DNA from: Lingula anatina
Taxonomy: Eukaryota; Brachiopoda; Lingulata; Lingulida; Lingulidae
DNA length: 64,000 nucleotides
Reading direction: 5' to 3'
NCBI RefSeq assembly: GCF_001039355.2
Contig: NW_019774058.1
Span: forward strand, 165,817-229,816
The position numbers were made by a program, and so were the translations under genes. Positions 37,701 through 51,044 of the stretch are shown piece by piece. Position 1 is the stretch's first letter; each line of letters opens with the position of its first letter. The notes under the pieces were generated by a model. That model had not been told where the DNA came from, made no database searches, and was given only the letters and a program-made list of their open reading frames with translations.

Positions 37701-38431
37701 GGCCTGCACGAAGTACATTTGTCAGATCAGATTGGTCAAGAAGTGTGGCATATGGTATGGCACCTTAATCTCCCCCCCCCCCCCCCCCCCAAATGCTATT
37801 TAGAAGTAAACTAGGTCAGTAACTGGGTGGATATGGGATATGATCATGGTGTTCTTCGGAAATATTCTATCAGATACCCAAAACAGACTTTTTCATGCCC
37901 CTCCCCCCCCCACCACCACCACTCGATATCTATCCAGTAAGTGAGAGCCATCTCATAATATTTTCTCTACAATTAGCATGAACTTGTTGGCATGACGACT
38001 TTCTCACTCTCTATGAAAATAAGTCTGTGGCTGATATCTCAAAAAGACTGAGTGGGGTTTTGTTCAGCTTGGACATGTAAATTTACAAACAGATACAATC
38101 TCTGCACTTCACGTGGTCAGATGCCATTCATATCTCAAATAGTTCATCATCCCAGAGTTGAACTTCCTCCAACAGGATATTATCTGATTTCCATCTTACT
38201 TTGATTAGATTTTTCATTCAGTGACACAAGATTGAAGGGAATGTTGGAAATTATCTAAAAGTGACAGCAGCGTACAATAATCTGCAATCAACTGGTGTCA
38301 GATGAGCACATAATGATGTAGAGAGAGACGTCAGCCCATCTTTCCACCCCACTGCTCATAGACCCTGTAATTTGGAGCCGTGAGGTAAACGGAACCATTG
38401 TTACTCATCCTTTCTCTTTGATCATCTCTTC

Positions 38432-38710
38432 TGGTGGGTGTAAAAATGTTGCCCACTCCTTTTCTACCCATCTCTGGTTGTATTTAGGGCGTGAAGCCAC
38501 CTATAGGACGCATTAAGTAAGACCTGGAGAGCTATCAGACCTGTAGCCAGAAATTTCAAAAGGGGGGGGGGTTTCTTTATCAGAAAAAGGGGACCCTTTA
38601 CCATGAAACCATCGTGTACCTAGATAAAGTTTTACCCAGAGGGAACGTTTTTTCCAGCAAGAGGGGGGGGGGGGGGGGGGTTTAAAAGCCCTGAAAACCC
38701 CCACCTCCTG
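38432..38710. repeat. Left copy of a ~275-bp direct duplication at a single N
   Basis: It is almost identical to 38712-38981, differing mainly in G-run length and a few bases. The N at 38711 separates them. It contains a G-run repeat copy with CTGTAGCCAG. Confidence 0.9.
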
Positions 38711-38711
38711 N
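38711..38711. other. Single-N assembly join
   Basis: A lone N exactly between two tandem copies of the same ~275-base sequence. Confidence 0.85.
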
Positions 38712-38981
38712 TGGTGGGTGTAAAAATGTTGCCCACTCCTTTTCTACCCATCTCTGGTTGTATTTAGGGCGTGGAGCCACCTATAGGACACATTAAGTAA
38801 GACCTGGAGAGCTATCAGACCTGTAGCCAGAAATTTCAAAAGGGGGGGGTTCCTTTATCAGAAAAAGGAGACCCTTTACCATGAAACCATCGTGTACCTA
38901 GATAAAGTTTTACCCAGAGGGAACGTTTTTTCCAGCAAGAGGGGGGGGGGGTTTAGAAGCCCTGAAAACCCCCACCTCCTG
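38712..38981. repeat. Right copy of the ~275-bp direct duplication
   Basis: It repeats the preceding copy from TGGTGGGTG to CCCACCTCCTG, with a shorter first G-run. Confidence 0.9.
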
Positions 38982-40233
38982 GCTACGGCCCTAGCTGCCC
39001 TAATCTCAAGATTTGGGACCATTATTTCAATAGCCCTCCTCTATTGGCTTTAAGCCCCAACTTTATGAAGACTTGAGTATGTCAACAAACATAAGAGTTG
39101 AGGTAATCAGTATGTATCTTTTGTCAATGGCTTACTTATTTGTTAAAGATCCTGTTTACTCAACTTCAATATCATAAAAGAATAATAACATTCTTAAGCA
39201 CTTCTTATAATAAAACGTGAAAGAAACTTAATAATTTGTGTGTAGGTGTCATTCAAAATAGTTTTATATTGCTCTTAAACTCTAACTCACTTTAAAGCAA
39301 TGCTACAGTGACTCTTTTATGGCATAATTTAGGAGAAAATTGACATTTACAATGATGCATATCAGTATAATACTTTTTTTGAAAAAAAAAAAATCTTGTG
39401 TCACTCGTTTCGGTGGCACAAATGGATGGAAAACTTTGGATCGAAATGCAACCCTATATAAAATCAGCTTTCCAATGTTTTATTATTATTATATTTTGGA
39501 CTGTTAACAAAACTGATCATAATATTTGGCAAACTTTATTGTAATAAAGGACTGTAAGTATGCCAACTCCACCCCCTCCTTGTAATTCAATATTCTGTTT
39601 ATTGACCCATCACATCCTGGCTATAAGGGAACTGATTCATACGGCATCCATTGTTGTTCTGCCTTCAAACTGGTTATGTGCATTGATAATAGCGATTGTT
39701 CTAGTAGACTGTGATACTTGGGTGGAGTCGCAATTAATGATTATCCCAGTATTCATCGTTACAGAAGTCTGTGAACATACTAGTAGTACTGCCAACCAGT
39801 GTAGCCCCCTGGTGGCCATGTATTGTCAACTGCAAAAGGCCTGTGTTATTCAAAATCATAATCCAAAGGAGATACACATTTTTGCTTTAATTGAAATAAT
39901 GCGTCCAGAGGGAGTCCACTGGAATGTCATCAGAATGGTATTACTGTATGTGTGAGGGAGTTTGGATATCTATGAGCACCACATGCACCCACTTAGCTAT
40001 ATCAATATTGAAGGTGGGGCAAGATAAGCCATTATAAGCCATTACTAATAATAATTAATTGCTGAAAACAGTTCAAAGGCCAAGAAGAACAATAGGAATA
40101 ACAGGTTTTCAAAAGTCTTCCATATAATGACATTTTCAATCAATTGTCTTCCATTTTAATATATGGTGTGGAAACATCAGCGGATTATCCAATTCGCATT
40201 AAATTAATCTGAAATGAAATGCATGAAGCCATT

Positions 40234-43200
40234 TCATTTCTTCCCATGCCTGGCTTGGGCAAGTTTCTCTTTCCTTTTCTTCACATGCTTTGGAATTTTG
40301 TTTTGACGTTTTTCTCTCTTTTCTTCTTTTACTGCTTGCTTTCTAGCCTGAAAATGGTAAAGTAAACGATTAAGTTCAGATAGTTGTACAGTCAAAGTCA
40401 TAAAACCATTAAAAAAAAGAAAAAAACCCTGCAATTCACTATTTGACAGAGTCATGATCCAATCACAAGTACTTTGTTATCTAAAGCATGGGACTGTCAG
40501 ATAAATATTATATCCTATCTTACAACATGAGTTATATCAATAATATAAAAGCCGAATTATCACCTATATCCACAACTAATAACCTGCATCATGATCAAGT
40601 AATCCACAACCATCCTTGAACTGTGTACTTTGTTATCACAACAAACCATCCCACAAATAAGTCAACTATACCTTTATCTACTGTGAATGACACGGTTCTG
40701 TTTATTTTGAACAGGAAGAGAGATCAGGAAGAGAGATCCTCCTCCCCCCTCTCTCCCTTCATACCTGCACTATGTTCTTTGATATCACAATTAATAGACT
40801 ATCCACAATTAATTGACCATTCACAAATATGTCCCTTAATTCTACCATCCTTTACATTATCAACAATGACATATAGTTTTATTTGTATTAAACAGAAAGA
40901 GCCCCCCCCCCTTTACTACAACCCAATGAAAAAGAAGAGGTAAATTAAGGTGGGAATAAACTGAAGATCATGCAGGTACTATACATTTAGACTGAAGCTA
41001 GTGAGTTGGCTAAAAAATATTGCTGTCCCTCACACCAGATGAAGTTCAAATGAGAATATTAGGTATAATGTCCAAGGTTAGGTTGGGAGGCTGGCTTGGG
41101 GGGGGAGGGGTTCTTTTTCGGTGTGAAATTAAGAACCACCCTAATATGACCAAAAAAGGTCCACATTGAATCAAAATTTGATCCAGTTTCTATATTATTA
41201 CTCAGGCTGAGTGAATTATTACACCCCCCCTCCCCGAAATTGCCTCAATTGTTGTCATGAGGGTCCTCTATTTAGTCACACAGCACAACAACACTGACAC
41301 TCAGACAGAAGCAATTACAAATACCGTACATTACTGATAGTGCACGGCCCAGTCCACATGAATATACTGCTTGCAAAAATTCAATTTTGTCAACAGGGCT
41401 GACTTCAGCCAACTAAAGTGAAAACACTCAAAAACAACTTACGCATTTCACAAAAATGTTTTGGCAAACTGACATTTGTAAAATGAAAACTGACATAATT
41501 CAAGTTGGATTCAATCAGGAAGTATGGGGATTTCAAAATGAATCCTCAGCAATGGATTAATCCTAAGCAATACAAAATTGTGCAAAAGAAAAAAAAAAGA
41601 TTATGTAATTACTCTTACTATGCTGTATGGTAACTGTGTAGTTACAAATAATATTGTAATTTATTAGTTTACTTTGTAGTACTGCTGTGTCCACATTATA
41701 TAATACTGAAGTGATATGATCTTTAAATTACGTTGGACATGGACTTCACAGTATGAGAACCCACACTTGTGTTAACAATAGTATTTGGTTCTCAATATAA
41801 ATATTATTATTATTATTTTCATTATTATCTTTATGTTAAAACAGTTTGGTGGATTCTTCTAAACACTTTGTGTAAACTATGTATGCTTACTATCACTACA
41901 GACTGTCAGCCCTGGATATTTATTTGTACAGTATCAACAGCAAAGTGTTTAACTTGCCAACTCCTACACATCAATTTATATCCCTTATCTTAATCTTATT
42001 GTAGTACAGTAGAGAGCATGGGATTTTTAGACTGAAATCTTCCTACTTTTAACCTGGTTTTTTGTTACACTCTTTTTGAATAATGGATTTGAAACCCTTC
42101 TCAGAACACTGGCTTTTATGCAAAGTGAAATAAATGCATGAATAATATATGAATAAATGTTTGAAGTTCAAATCACTTTCAAAACTCAAAGATATGATGA
42201 TTCAAAGGGTATAAAAATGACCACAAGCATTTCAGCATAGAGCCAGTAATTTGCACGATGGTGTATTTGATGAGTGTAACGTTTCAATTATTCTCATGCC
42301 ACCTCCATTTTTAATAATCCCATTTCCGCTATTTCTAAAATAATTCTCATTATTCAAATACTTTTTGAAAAAATAACTTTGCTAAACAAACTCGATCAGA
42401 ACTTGCTGGTTATCATTCTTATCAATTACCAGCTGTACCTGTTTCGGTACACTGGTATATATCTATTGGTATTTTGGCATGACACATTTTCCATCAAAGT
42501 TTTCCATTACCAAGCTAAATGAAGACTCATCAATTCTTACCAACCCACAGTGAACCCGACAGGTTAGATAATATTATAAACAATCCTAACCTAATATCTT
42601 AGGTATCATTACATGTAAATCTCCTTGCCCTTCTATTGATATGTTACATATGATACAGGTAACTAATAAAAGCCAACACACAGCTAAATTTGCTCAATTT
42701 ACGACAAGAAATGGCATATTTCCATGAAAAATGTATCACATTTCAATGCATTATATTATAAATAGTTTCATAAAAGACAACATTCCTGAACTGGTTATAA
42801 CACTGCGTACATAACTCAGCAGAAAGTGACTATTTTTAGTCAGAAAAGAAACTGATTTAGATTTTTGACTGCAGGCACACATTCCTTCTGGTAAAATAAT
42901 TAACTTAAAATACTTCCTGGTATACATGTGTTAAATTTTTATCTCTTAGAATGCAACAGTGAATACTAAGTGCAGCTGTAACAATAAGTGGAAAATTTTG
43001 TTTAAAGGGATAACTGTTCGTTTTGGCTCAGAAATGAATTTTCCTGGAGTAAACAGCAATTTCCCCATACTTACCAATGGTTAACGAATCCATTTCTACA
43101 TTCAAAGTTAGTCCGTTTTTTTTTCTAAAAGGTTTGTTTTTTTTTTATAATAATCTCTTAAGAGACTATAACAGAGCATAGCCATCTCTGCTGTTTTTTG

Positions 43201-44867
43201 TGGTAAAACATAAAAATTTTATATTTATATGAGTTGTTTACAGTGTTTTTATTATGAAAAATAGATCTCATACAAAGAGTTATTATCCCTTCAACCAGAA
43301 GGAAACTCACCTTGTCCCAGGTTAAATAATCAATACAGAGAAATAAATTAGGCATACCAGTAAAATTTCTAGTCAGAACTCACCTTACGACTGGAGGGTG
43401 ACTCAGCCCGAGGCCTAAAGGTATTGAGCTTTTGTGTTCGACTTTCATCATCACTATCTTCCTCTTCCTCTTCTTCATCATCTGCTTTTTCATCAGAGCT
43501 TTCCTCTCCTGCAGAATTTAAGGACTCTGTGGTTCTTCTTTGCTGAGACTTCTCAAGCAAAATTGGCAACTGTAATCGTAAACATTTTTTAAAATACAAA
43601 ATTACACATCACTGCAAGATACCAAATATATTTCATCCATTTTTAAGAAGAAAAATGTTAATACACATTTTAAGGATCAGATCTTCTGTTCTGACATTTG
43701 CCCTTAAAATAAACTGCCTTAACAATCACAGGGATTTTGATCAGTTGTAATCAAGCTTTCTGAACATTAAGTATTCATCATGTATGCGGGGTGTTCAAGA
43801 AGTCATAAAATTTTTGACAGAGAATTATTAATATACTTTGGTAAATTTACCTTAACTCATTTATAGCTTGAGGCATGGCATTCCTTCACACCTCCCTCCT
43901 CCCTCCCAGTTCACCATAGCACAGGCTGTACACCTAACTTGTACCTCCTTAATTTAGCCTTGACCACAGCAATAACTCACTGCCAAAAATATACCCACAT
44001 GTAATATACACTACTGGACAAACCTGGTATACATTCCTTCATTACCTAACTTAAATTTATAGAGCAGTGTAAGCCAAGGTGGGATGTACACCTCCAGCAG
44101 TTAGAGTACCTGCTACATAAAGAACCTGTTCAGAGTGAGTTAAGTCATAATAACTGGTGTGCACAAACTCTGCAGGGACTCTTGCTGATTGCAATCAGAT
44201 TAACAGACTTACATGCCTCCTCCTGTATCTCCTAGTATTGAATAGAGAAGCTGCTGATTATATGAGCACATTGGAGGCAAGTAAAGAGGAGGCAAATGAA
44301 ACCTTACACATTGTAAACAGCCCCTAATACTAGAAGTAAGGAACAGGAATTAACTAGAAATACTGCTCATATTCATCATCATCATCATCATCATCATCAA
44401 GAACGGTTGGGTTGGTGCCAACCTGCCATGACCCCCCTCACAAAAACTCTCCACTGGTCACGGTTCTGTGCCATTCTGTCTGCTTGAACCATGGACTCAC
44501 ACAGATCCGTTAGATCATCGCTGTATCCTGTTTTAGATACTACACATATTAGGCCTAACCATAATGGTAATTCTGTTTATAAGCTGATACAAAAACATAA
44601 CAACTATGAAACAGAAGATTTTTGAATGCAGTCACAATTTATAAAGCACAGTATGAGATCTCCCTTTTCTTAGCTATTATGTGGATGTTTTGCAATGATG
44701 TTTTTTCTTAACAATAAAGTATGTCGATTTTTTTCCATATAATGAATGGTGAACTGTACATTTTTTAAAAAGAGGACAAGCTGGTATGAATGCCATATCA
44801 ACCACTGATTGGTAAAAATAATGTTCAACTATTCTAAATTCTTTTTGCTATTTTGATATAGGGCTTA

Positions 44868-44931
<64 letters not shown>

Positions 44932-47900
44932 ACCTTTGTTTGGTACAACAATGGCTCTGGGTTAAGCAATATTATGCAGTATATCAATATTGTTTCCTGA
45001 CACAAGCCCCCATATATTAGAAATATAATAGATTACTGACAAGCACAGTGGTACTTATCAAACTGCAAACTTAATTTATCATGGTGTATTACCCATCACG
45101 TTAAACTGTGCTTGCTAGCTGTCCATATTTTGGTACATACACATTAAATAAATGGAAATAATGGCAGAGAAAGGACCAATCAATCACCAAAAAGTTTTTA
45201 AAAATTATTAATAAAATAATCATTAATAATTTTTTTTAATGTTTGATTTACAACTAGGAGAATGGACAGCTTATCAAATTTTGTACAACATCAATATATA
45301 GTATGACTAAGCTGAAATGATTAATTCTCTTAAATATGACAAAAACAATATCACAAGCACCAAATTATGATAATGTTAGTAACTCTAATCATACGACCTA
45401 CCAATGAATAGACGAGTAGAGTGGTACCTTATATTTTTCTATAATGGGAAATCACCATGGACTGTAATAATTACACCGGCTAGTGACTTTATAGACTGCT
45501 ATTAAAAGCTATTAGTGTTTCTCTTCTGGCTGGGGTAATGATGTTCATTAACAATACATGTACATGAAATGTACTGGTGATTCCAGTGCATTATACACTG
45601 ACACTGTATCTTCTGATGTACTGGCAGTCACAGAGTCGCCCTCTTTACAGCGACGTACATTTAAAAAAAAAGAAAGAAAAAAAAAAAGAAAATGTATTAC
45701 CTAACATAATCACAATAGGTTTGTGTGATGGAACACATCTTTTCAAGCAAGCCAGGTTGTGTTACATTTCATATTCATTCACCAATTTTTTTTTTTTTTG
45801 CTTTGATCACTATTGTGAATCATGCTGGTAGCAATCACATTTTTCTTCCAAGCACATAGTACTGAAGTTTTTGAGGTTGCAAATTAATTTTCGCAGGGTA
45901 AGTTTTAGTGAAAGGAATAATACATAAAACTGATCATCCTGACTCTAATACCACTACCTTTATCATAATGCCAAGATATCTGATATGCAAAACAAATAAT
46001 GAAAAGTTTTTTTTTTTTTTGCCCTAAAATAATTGTGTAACCCACTTCTTTCTCGTTCTGAATACATGTACATCTAATACATCAGCTGGGCAGCAATTAC
46101 TTGGCCCAGAAACACTGCTTTTATATGGCTACGTAAATAATTCACAGAGAGAACCTCTTAATGAAACAGACATTTCACAACATTTGAGAGGGTTATTATT
46201 CTTTAGAACATTTATTAACTTAAAAAACAAAACAAAACAGCTAAATCAACACATTCACCAAGCAGGAACTCTTAATGCTACTACTAAAACACGTCATACT
46301 TGTATACTGTAGTTTCCAAAAACTGCATAGTTTATAATGAGGGCAATAGGTAGGGGAGTTTAGGGGTCCAAAAGGACCACCCTTTTGGCTGGAAAAGGTT
46401 AAGAATGAATCAAAATCTGATCTAGATTCTATGCCATTTTTCAACATGTTCAGCAAGGGGGTGAAAAGGACAGGTACAATCTTTTTTCAGAAAAAAAACC
46501 CTTCATTTGAACCTGATGGCTACAGTCCTGATAATTCTACGACAAGCAATGTCCCCAGCACTTGGAGTGAAAAATGAGAACCTGTTAGAGATGAGATAAT
46601 ATGTGAGAGCCCCGCCTGCCTAGCCAATGATGGTACTTATTATGGACAAAAGTACCCTTAGGCAGTCATCAGTAGAGTAATATGTGTCTAGACTTGGACA
46701 TGCTATTTTTATGACATATGTGCCTGGTCACTCTTCAGTCTTCATTAAAATATGAATACGCTGCAGTTCAATCCCTCTATGCATAACTGACAGTATTTGT
46801 ATTCTTTACAAAAAAAAACTACAGTCTATTCAATGACAAATGGTGAGCTATTTGGTTACTGTTTGCTGAATTGGTCTGAACTCAGAGAGCTTTACTTTAA
46901 GAGAGACACCACTTTGTCTCATGGCCAATAACAACTGGCAGATATTATCAAATTGATTTTTTAAAATTATTTTATTATTTCATATTTTTAATTATTTACA
47001 AACAGACTAAGATGCACATGGGCTTTTAACTTTTTATCCAGCTTTTGGTGCACTCTCTGAATTAATAATGCCCAAAGTCATATAAAAAAAGACAGAAGAT
47101 AAATACATGGTGCAAAAAGGGTGTATGTGTTTAAACAAATGGTAAAAAAATCAACAGTATAAATTGTTTGCCCATGGAGTCAATATTAGCTAAGTTGCAA
47201 CCTAATCTCTAAATCATTTCTCTGTGAACTCTTCTCTGGCAATATTAATACTATCTGTAAACATGGCAACAAATCACAATTATACTGTGATCAGTCAAAA
47301 ATCAGTTTTTTATGTTTATGCCACAACCTTGAAGAAACATAAATACAATCATCAGGTTGTTGATTCTAATCACTCAGAACTGTGCTGCAACTCAGGCCAT
47401 GGCTACTCTGCCTTCAGGAGGCTTTTTGTTCTAATTAATTAATGTCATAAGTGCAGCATGCATTATTTCTTACCTGTTGAGCACCTGACAAATCTGGCTT
47501 CAGTCCAGTCACTGTCTGGTATAAAATCTGAAATACCAAAGATAAGATTATCAGTAAGTTATACAAAGCTGCAGAACTGTAGTGATGAAATAATCAAACC
47601 ATGCCATGACATATTTTTGTGTCATAAAAAAAAAAAAAAAATTGTGAGGAATTGCTTTTATATCTCAAATGAAATAATATAGTTAATAACCGATAAAGGA
47701 ACATATGAGGTAAGTGGAAATCCTAATGAAGCCATATTCATCCCATGATATACCAGGTCTGTTTCACTCCAACCTACGCATTTTTTGAATACTCCAAAAT
47801 GATGGATCTGCACTTATCATCCATTCTTTTGAGAGTTAGCTACTTGTCTGAGCAAACAATGCCAATCAATACTGGCAACAAAACCTCCAGACAACGTGTA

Positions 47901-50900
47901 TCAGCAAATGTCAAGTTCATGCCACACAGTATGAGNTGATTCAAAGGGTATAAAAATGACCACAAGCATTTCAGCATAGAGCCAGTAATTTGCACGATGG
48001 TGTATTTGATGAGTGTAACGTTTCAATTATTCTCATGCCACCTCCATTTTTAATAATCCCATTTCCGCTATTTCTAAAATAATTCTCATTATTCAAATAC
48101 TTTTTGAAAAAATAACTTTGCTAAACAAACTCGATCAGAACTTGCTGGTTATCATTCTTATCAATTACCAGCTGTACCTGTTTCGGTACACTGGTATATA
48201 TCTATTGGTATTTTGGCATGACACATTTTCCATCAAAGTTTTCCATTACCAAGCTAAATGAAGACTCATCAATTCTTACCCACCCACAGTGAACCCGACA
48301 GGTTAGATAATATTATAAACAATCCTAACCTAATACCTTAGGTATCATTACATGTAAATCTCCTTGCCCTTCTATTGATATGTTACATATGATACAGGTA
48401 ACTAATAAAAGCCATCACACAGCTAAATTTGCTCAATTTACAACAAGAAATGGCATATTTCCATGTAAATGTATCACATTTCAATGCATTATATTATAAA
48501 TAGTTTCATAAAAGACAACATTCCTGAACTGGTTATAACACTGCGTACATAACTCAGCAGAAAGTGACTATTTTTAGTCAGAAAAGAAACTTATTTAGAT
48601 TTTTGACTGCAGGCACACGTTCCTTCTGGTAAAATAATTAACTTAAAATACTTCCTGGTATACATGTGTTAAATTTTTATCTCTTAGAATGCAACAGTGA
48701 ATACTAAGTGCAGCTGTAACAATAAGGCTTCGTTCACATGGAATGTCTATTTTCTAAAAATCTATTTTCTATTTGCGCTATCTTATGATCACAGTCTGTA
48801 CACTGAATATCCCGCCGCGTAATTACTGGCAGCGCGAGCCAGTTACTTATAGTAAAATCATAAGACATACCGCGAATAGAAAATAGAATTTAGAAAATAG
48901 ACATTGCATGTGAATGAAGCCTAAGTGGAAAATTTTGTTTAAAGGGATAATAACTGTTCATTTTGGCTCAGAAATGAATTTTCCTGGAGTAAACAGCAAT
49001 TTCCCCATACTTACCAATGGTTAACGAATCCATTTCTACATTCAAAGTTAGTCAGTTTTTTTTTTCTAAAAGGTTTGTTTTTGTTTTATAATAATCTCTT
49101 AAGAGACTATAACAGAGCATAGCCATCTCTGCTGTTTTTTGTGGTAAAACATAAAAATTTTATATTTCTATGAGTTGTTTTCAGTGTTTTTATTATGAAA
49201 AATAGATCTCATACAAAGAGTTATTATCCCTTCAACCAGAAGGAAACTCACCTTGTCCCAGGTTAAATAATCAATACAGAGAAATAAATTAGGCATACCA
49301 GTAAAATTTCTAGTCAGAACTCACCTTACGACTGGAGGGTGACTCATCCCGAGGCCTAAAGGTATTGAGCTTTTGTGGCCGACTTTCATCATCACTATCT
49401 TCCTCTTCCTCTTCTTCATCATCTGCTTTTTCATCAGAGCTTTCCTCTCCTGCAGAATTTAAGGACTCTGTGGTTCTTCTTTGCTGAGACTTCTCAAGCA
49501 AAATTGGCAACTGTAATTGTAAAACATTTTTTAAAATACAAAATTATACATCATTGCAAGATACCAAATATATTTCATTCATTTTTAAGAAGAAAAATGT
49601 TGATACACATTTTAAGGATCAGATCTTCTGTACTGACATTTGCCCTTAAACAATCACAGGAATTTTGATCAGTTGTAATCAAGCTTTCTGAACATTAAGT
49701 ATTCATCATGTATGCGGGGTGTTCAAGAAGTCATAAAATTTTTGACAGAGAATTATTAATATACTTTGGTAAATTTACCTTAACTCATTTATAGCTTGAG
49801 GCATGGCATTCCTTCACACCTCCCTCCTCCCTCCCTCCCTCCCAGTTCACCATAGCACAGGCTGTACACCTAACTTGTACCTCCTTAATTTAGCCTTGAC
49901 CACAGCAATAACTCACTGCCAAAAATATACCCACATGTAATATACACTACTGGACAAACCTGGTATACATTCCTTCATTACCTAACTTAAATTTATAGAG
50001 CAGTGTAAGCCAAGGTGGGATGTACACCTCCAGCAGTTAGAGTACCTGCTACATAAAGAACCTGTTCAGAGTGAGTTAAGTCGCAATAACTAGTGTGCAC
50101 TAACTCTGCAGGGACTCTTGCTGATTGCAATCAGATTAACAGACTTACATGCCTCCTCCTGGTGAGAAGCTGCTGATTATATGAATACACTGGAAACAAG
50201 TAAAGAGGAGGCAAATGAAACCTTACTCATTGCAAACAGCCCCTAATACTAGAAGTAAGGAACAGGAATTAACTAGAAATACTGCACATATTCATCATCA
50301 TCATCATCATCATCAAGAACAGTTGGGTTGGTGCCAACCTGCCATGACCCCCCTCACGAAAACTCTCCACTGGTCACGGTTCTGTGCCATTCTGTCTGCT
50401 TGAACCATGGACTCACACAGATCCGTTAGATCATCGCTGTATCCTGTTTTAGATACTACACATATTAGGCCTAACCATAATGGTAATTCTGTTTATAAGC
50501 TGATACAAAAACATAACAACTATGAAACAGAAGATTTTTGAATGCAGCCACAATTTATAAAGCACAGTATGAGATCTCCCTTTTCTTAGCTATTATGTGG
50601 ATGTTTTGCAATGATGTTTTTTCTTAACAATAAAGTATGTCGATTTTTTTTCCATATAATGAATGGTGAACTGTACATTTTTTAAAAAGAGGACAAGCTG
50701 GTATGAATGCCATATCAACCACTGATTGGTAAAAATAATGTTCAAATATTCTAAATTCTTTTTGCTATTTTGATATAGCAGGGGCGGATTTAGGCCGTCT
50801 TCTGGGTCTTCCGGAAGACGGTCAGATTTTCAAGTTTACATTGATGGGTATCTAACTTTTTCTGTCGGAAGACAGTCAAAAATGAAGGATGAATCAACAA

Positions 50901-50962
50901 AGATAATTTGGAAGACTGTCAGAAAATATCTTTGGATCCGCCCCTGTATAGGGCTTATGATG

Positions 50963-51044
<82 letters not shown>

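Larger units (their letters stand above)
37358..40233. other. Intergenic, repeat-rich, convergent gene ends
   Basis: Two or more copies of a G/C-run interspersed repeat, one single-N join and a few poly-C tracts (37772-37790, 37902-37910). A 131-codon open frame near 39560-39955 shows no domain, splice context or recognisable match and is not called. An ATTAAA-type signal for RIOK1 (minus) may lie at 40155-40160. Confidence 0.5.
42198..47935. repeat. Left copy of a ~6 kb duplication containing RIOK1 exons 14-15
   Basis: It is collinear with 47937-54025, with scattered substitutions and small indels. It contains exon 15 (43384-43569) and exon 14 (47474-47527), a LINE tail remnant, a TA microsatellite and an inverted-repeat element. 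It ends exactly at the N at 47936. It lacks two insertions present in the right copy. Confidence 0.95.

Noticed and set aside
39560-39955. 131-codon plus-strand frame in the intergenic region after the PLAC8-like gene
   Set aside because: It has no recognisable domain and no splice or promoter context, and its composition is that of random AT-rich DNA. It may be a chance frame in a 3' region.
44372-44400. CRISPR-like or regulatory trinucleotide array
   Set aside because: It is a simple ATC microsatellite with no spacers, at the end of a LINE remnant.
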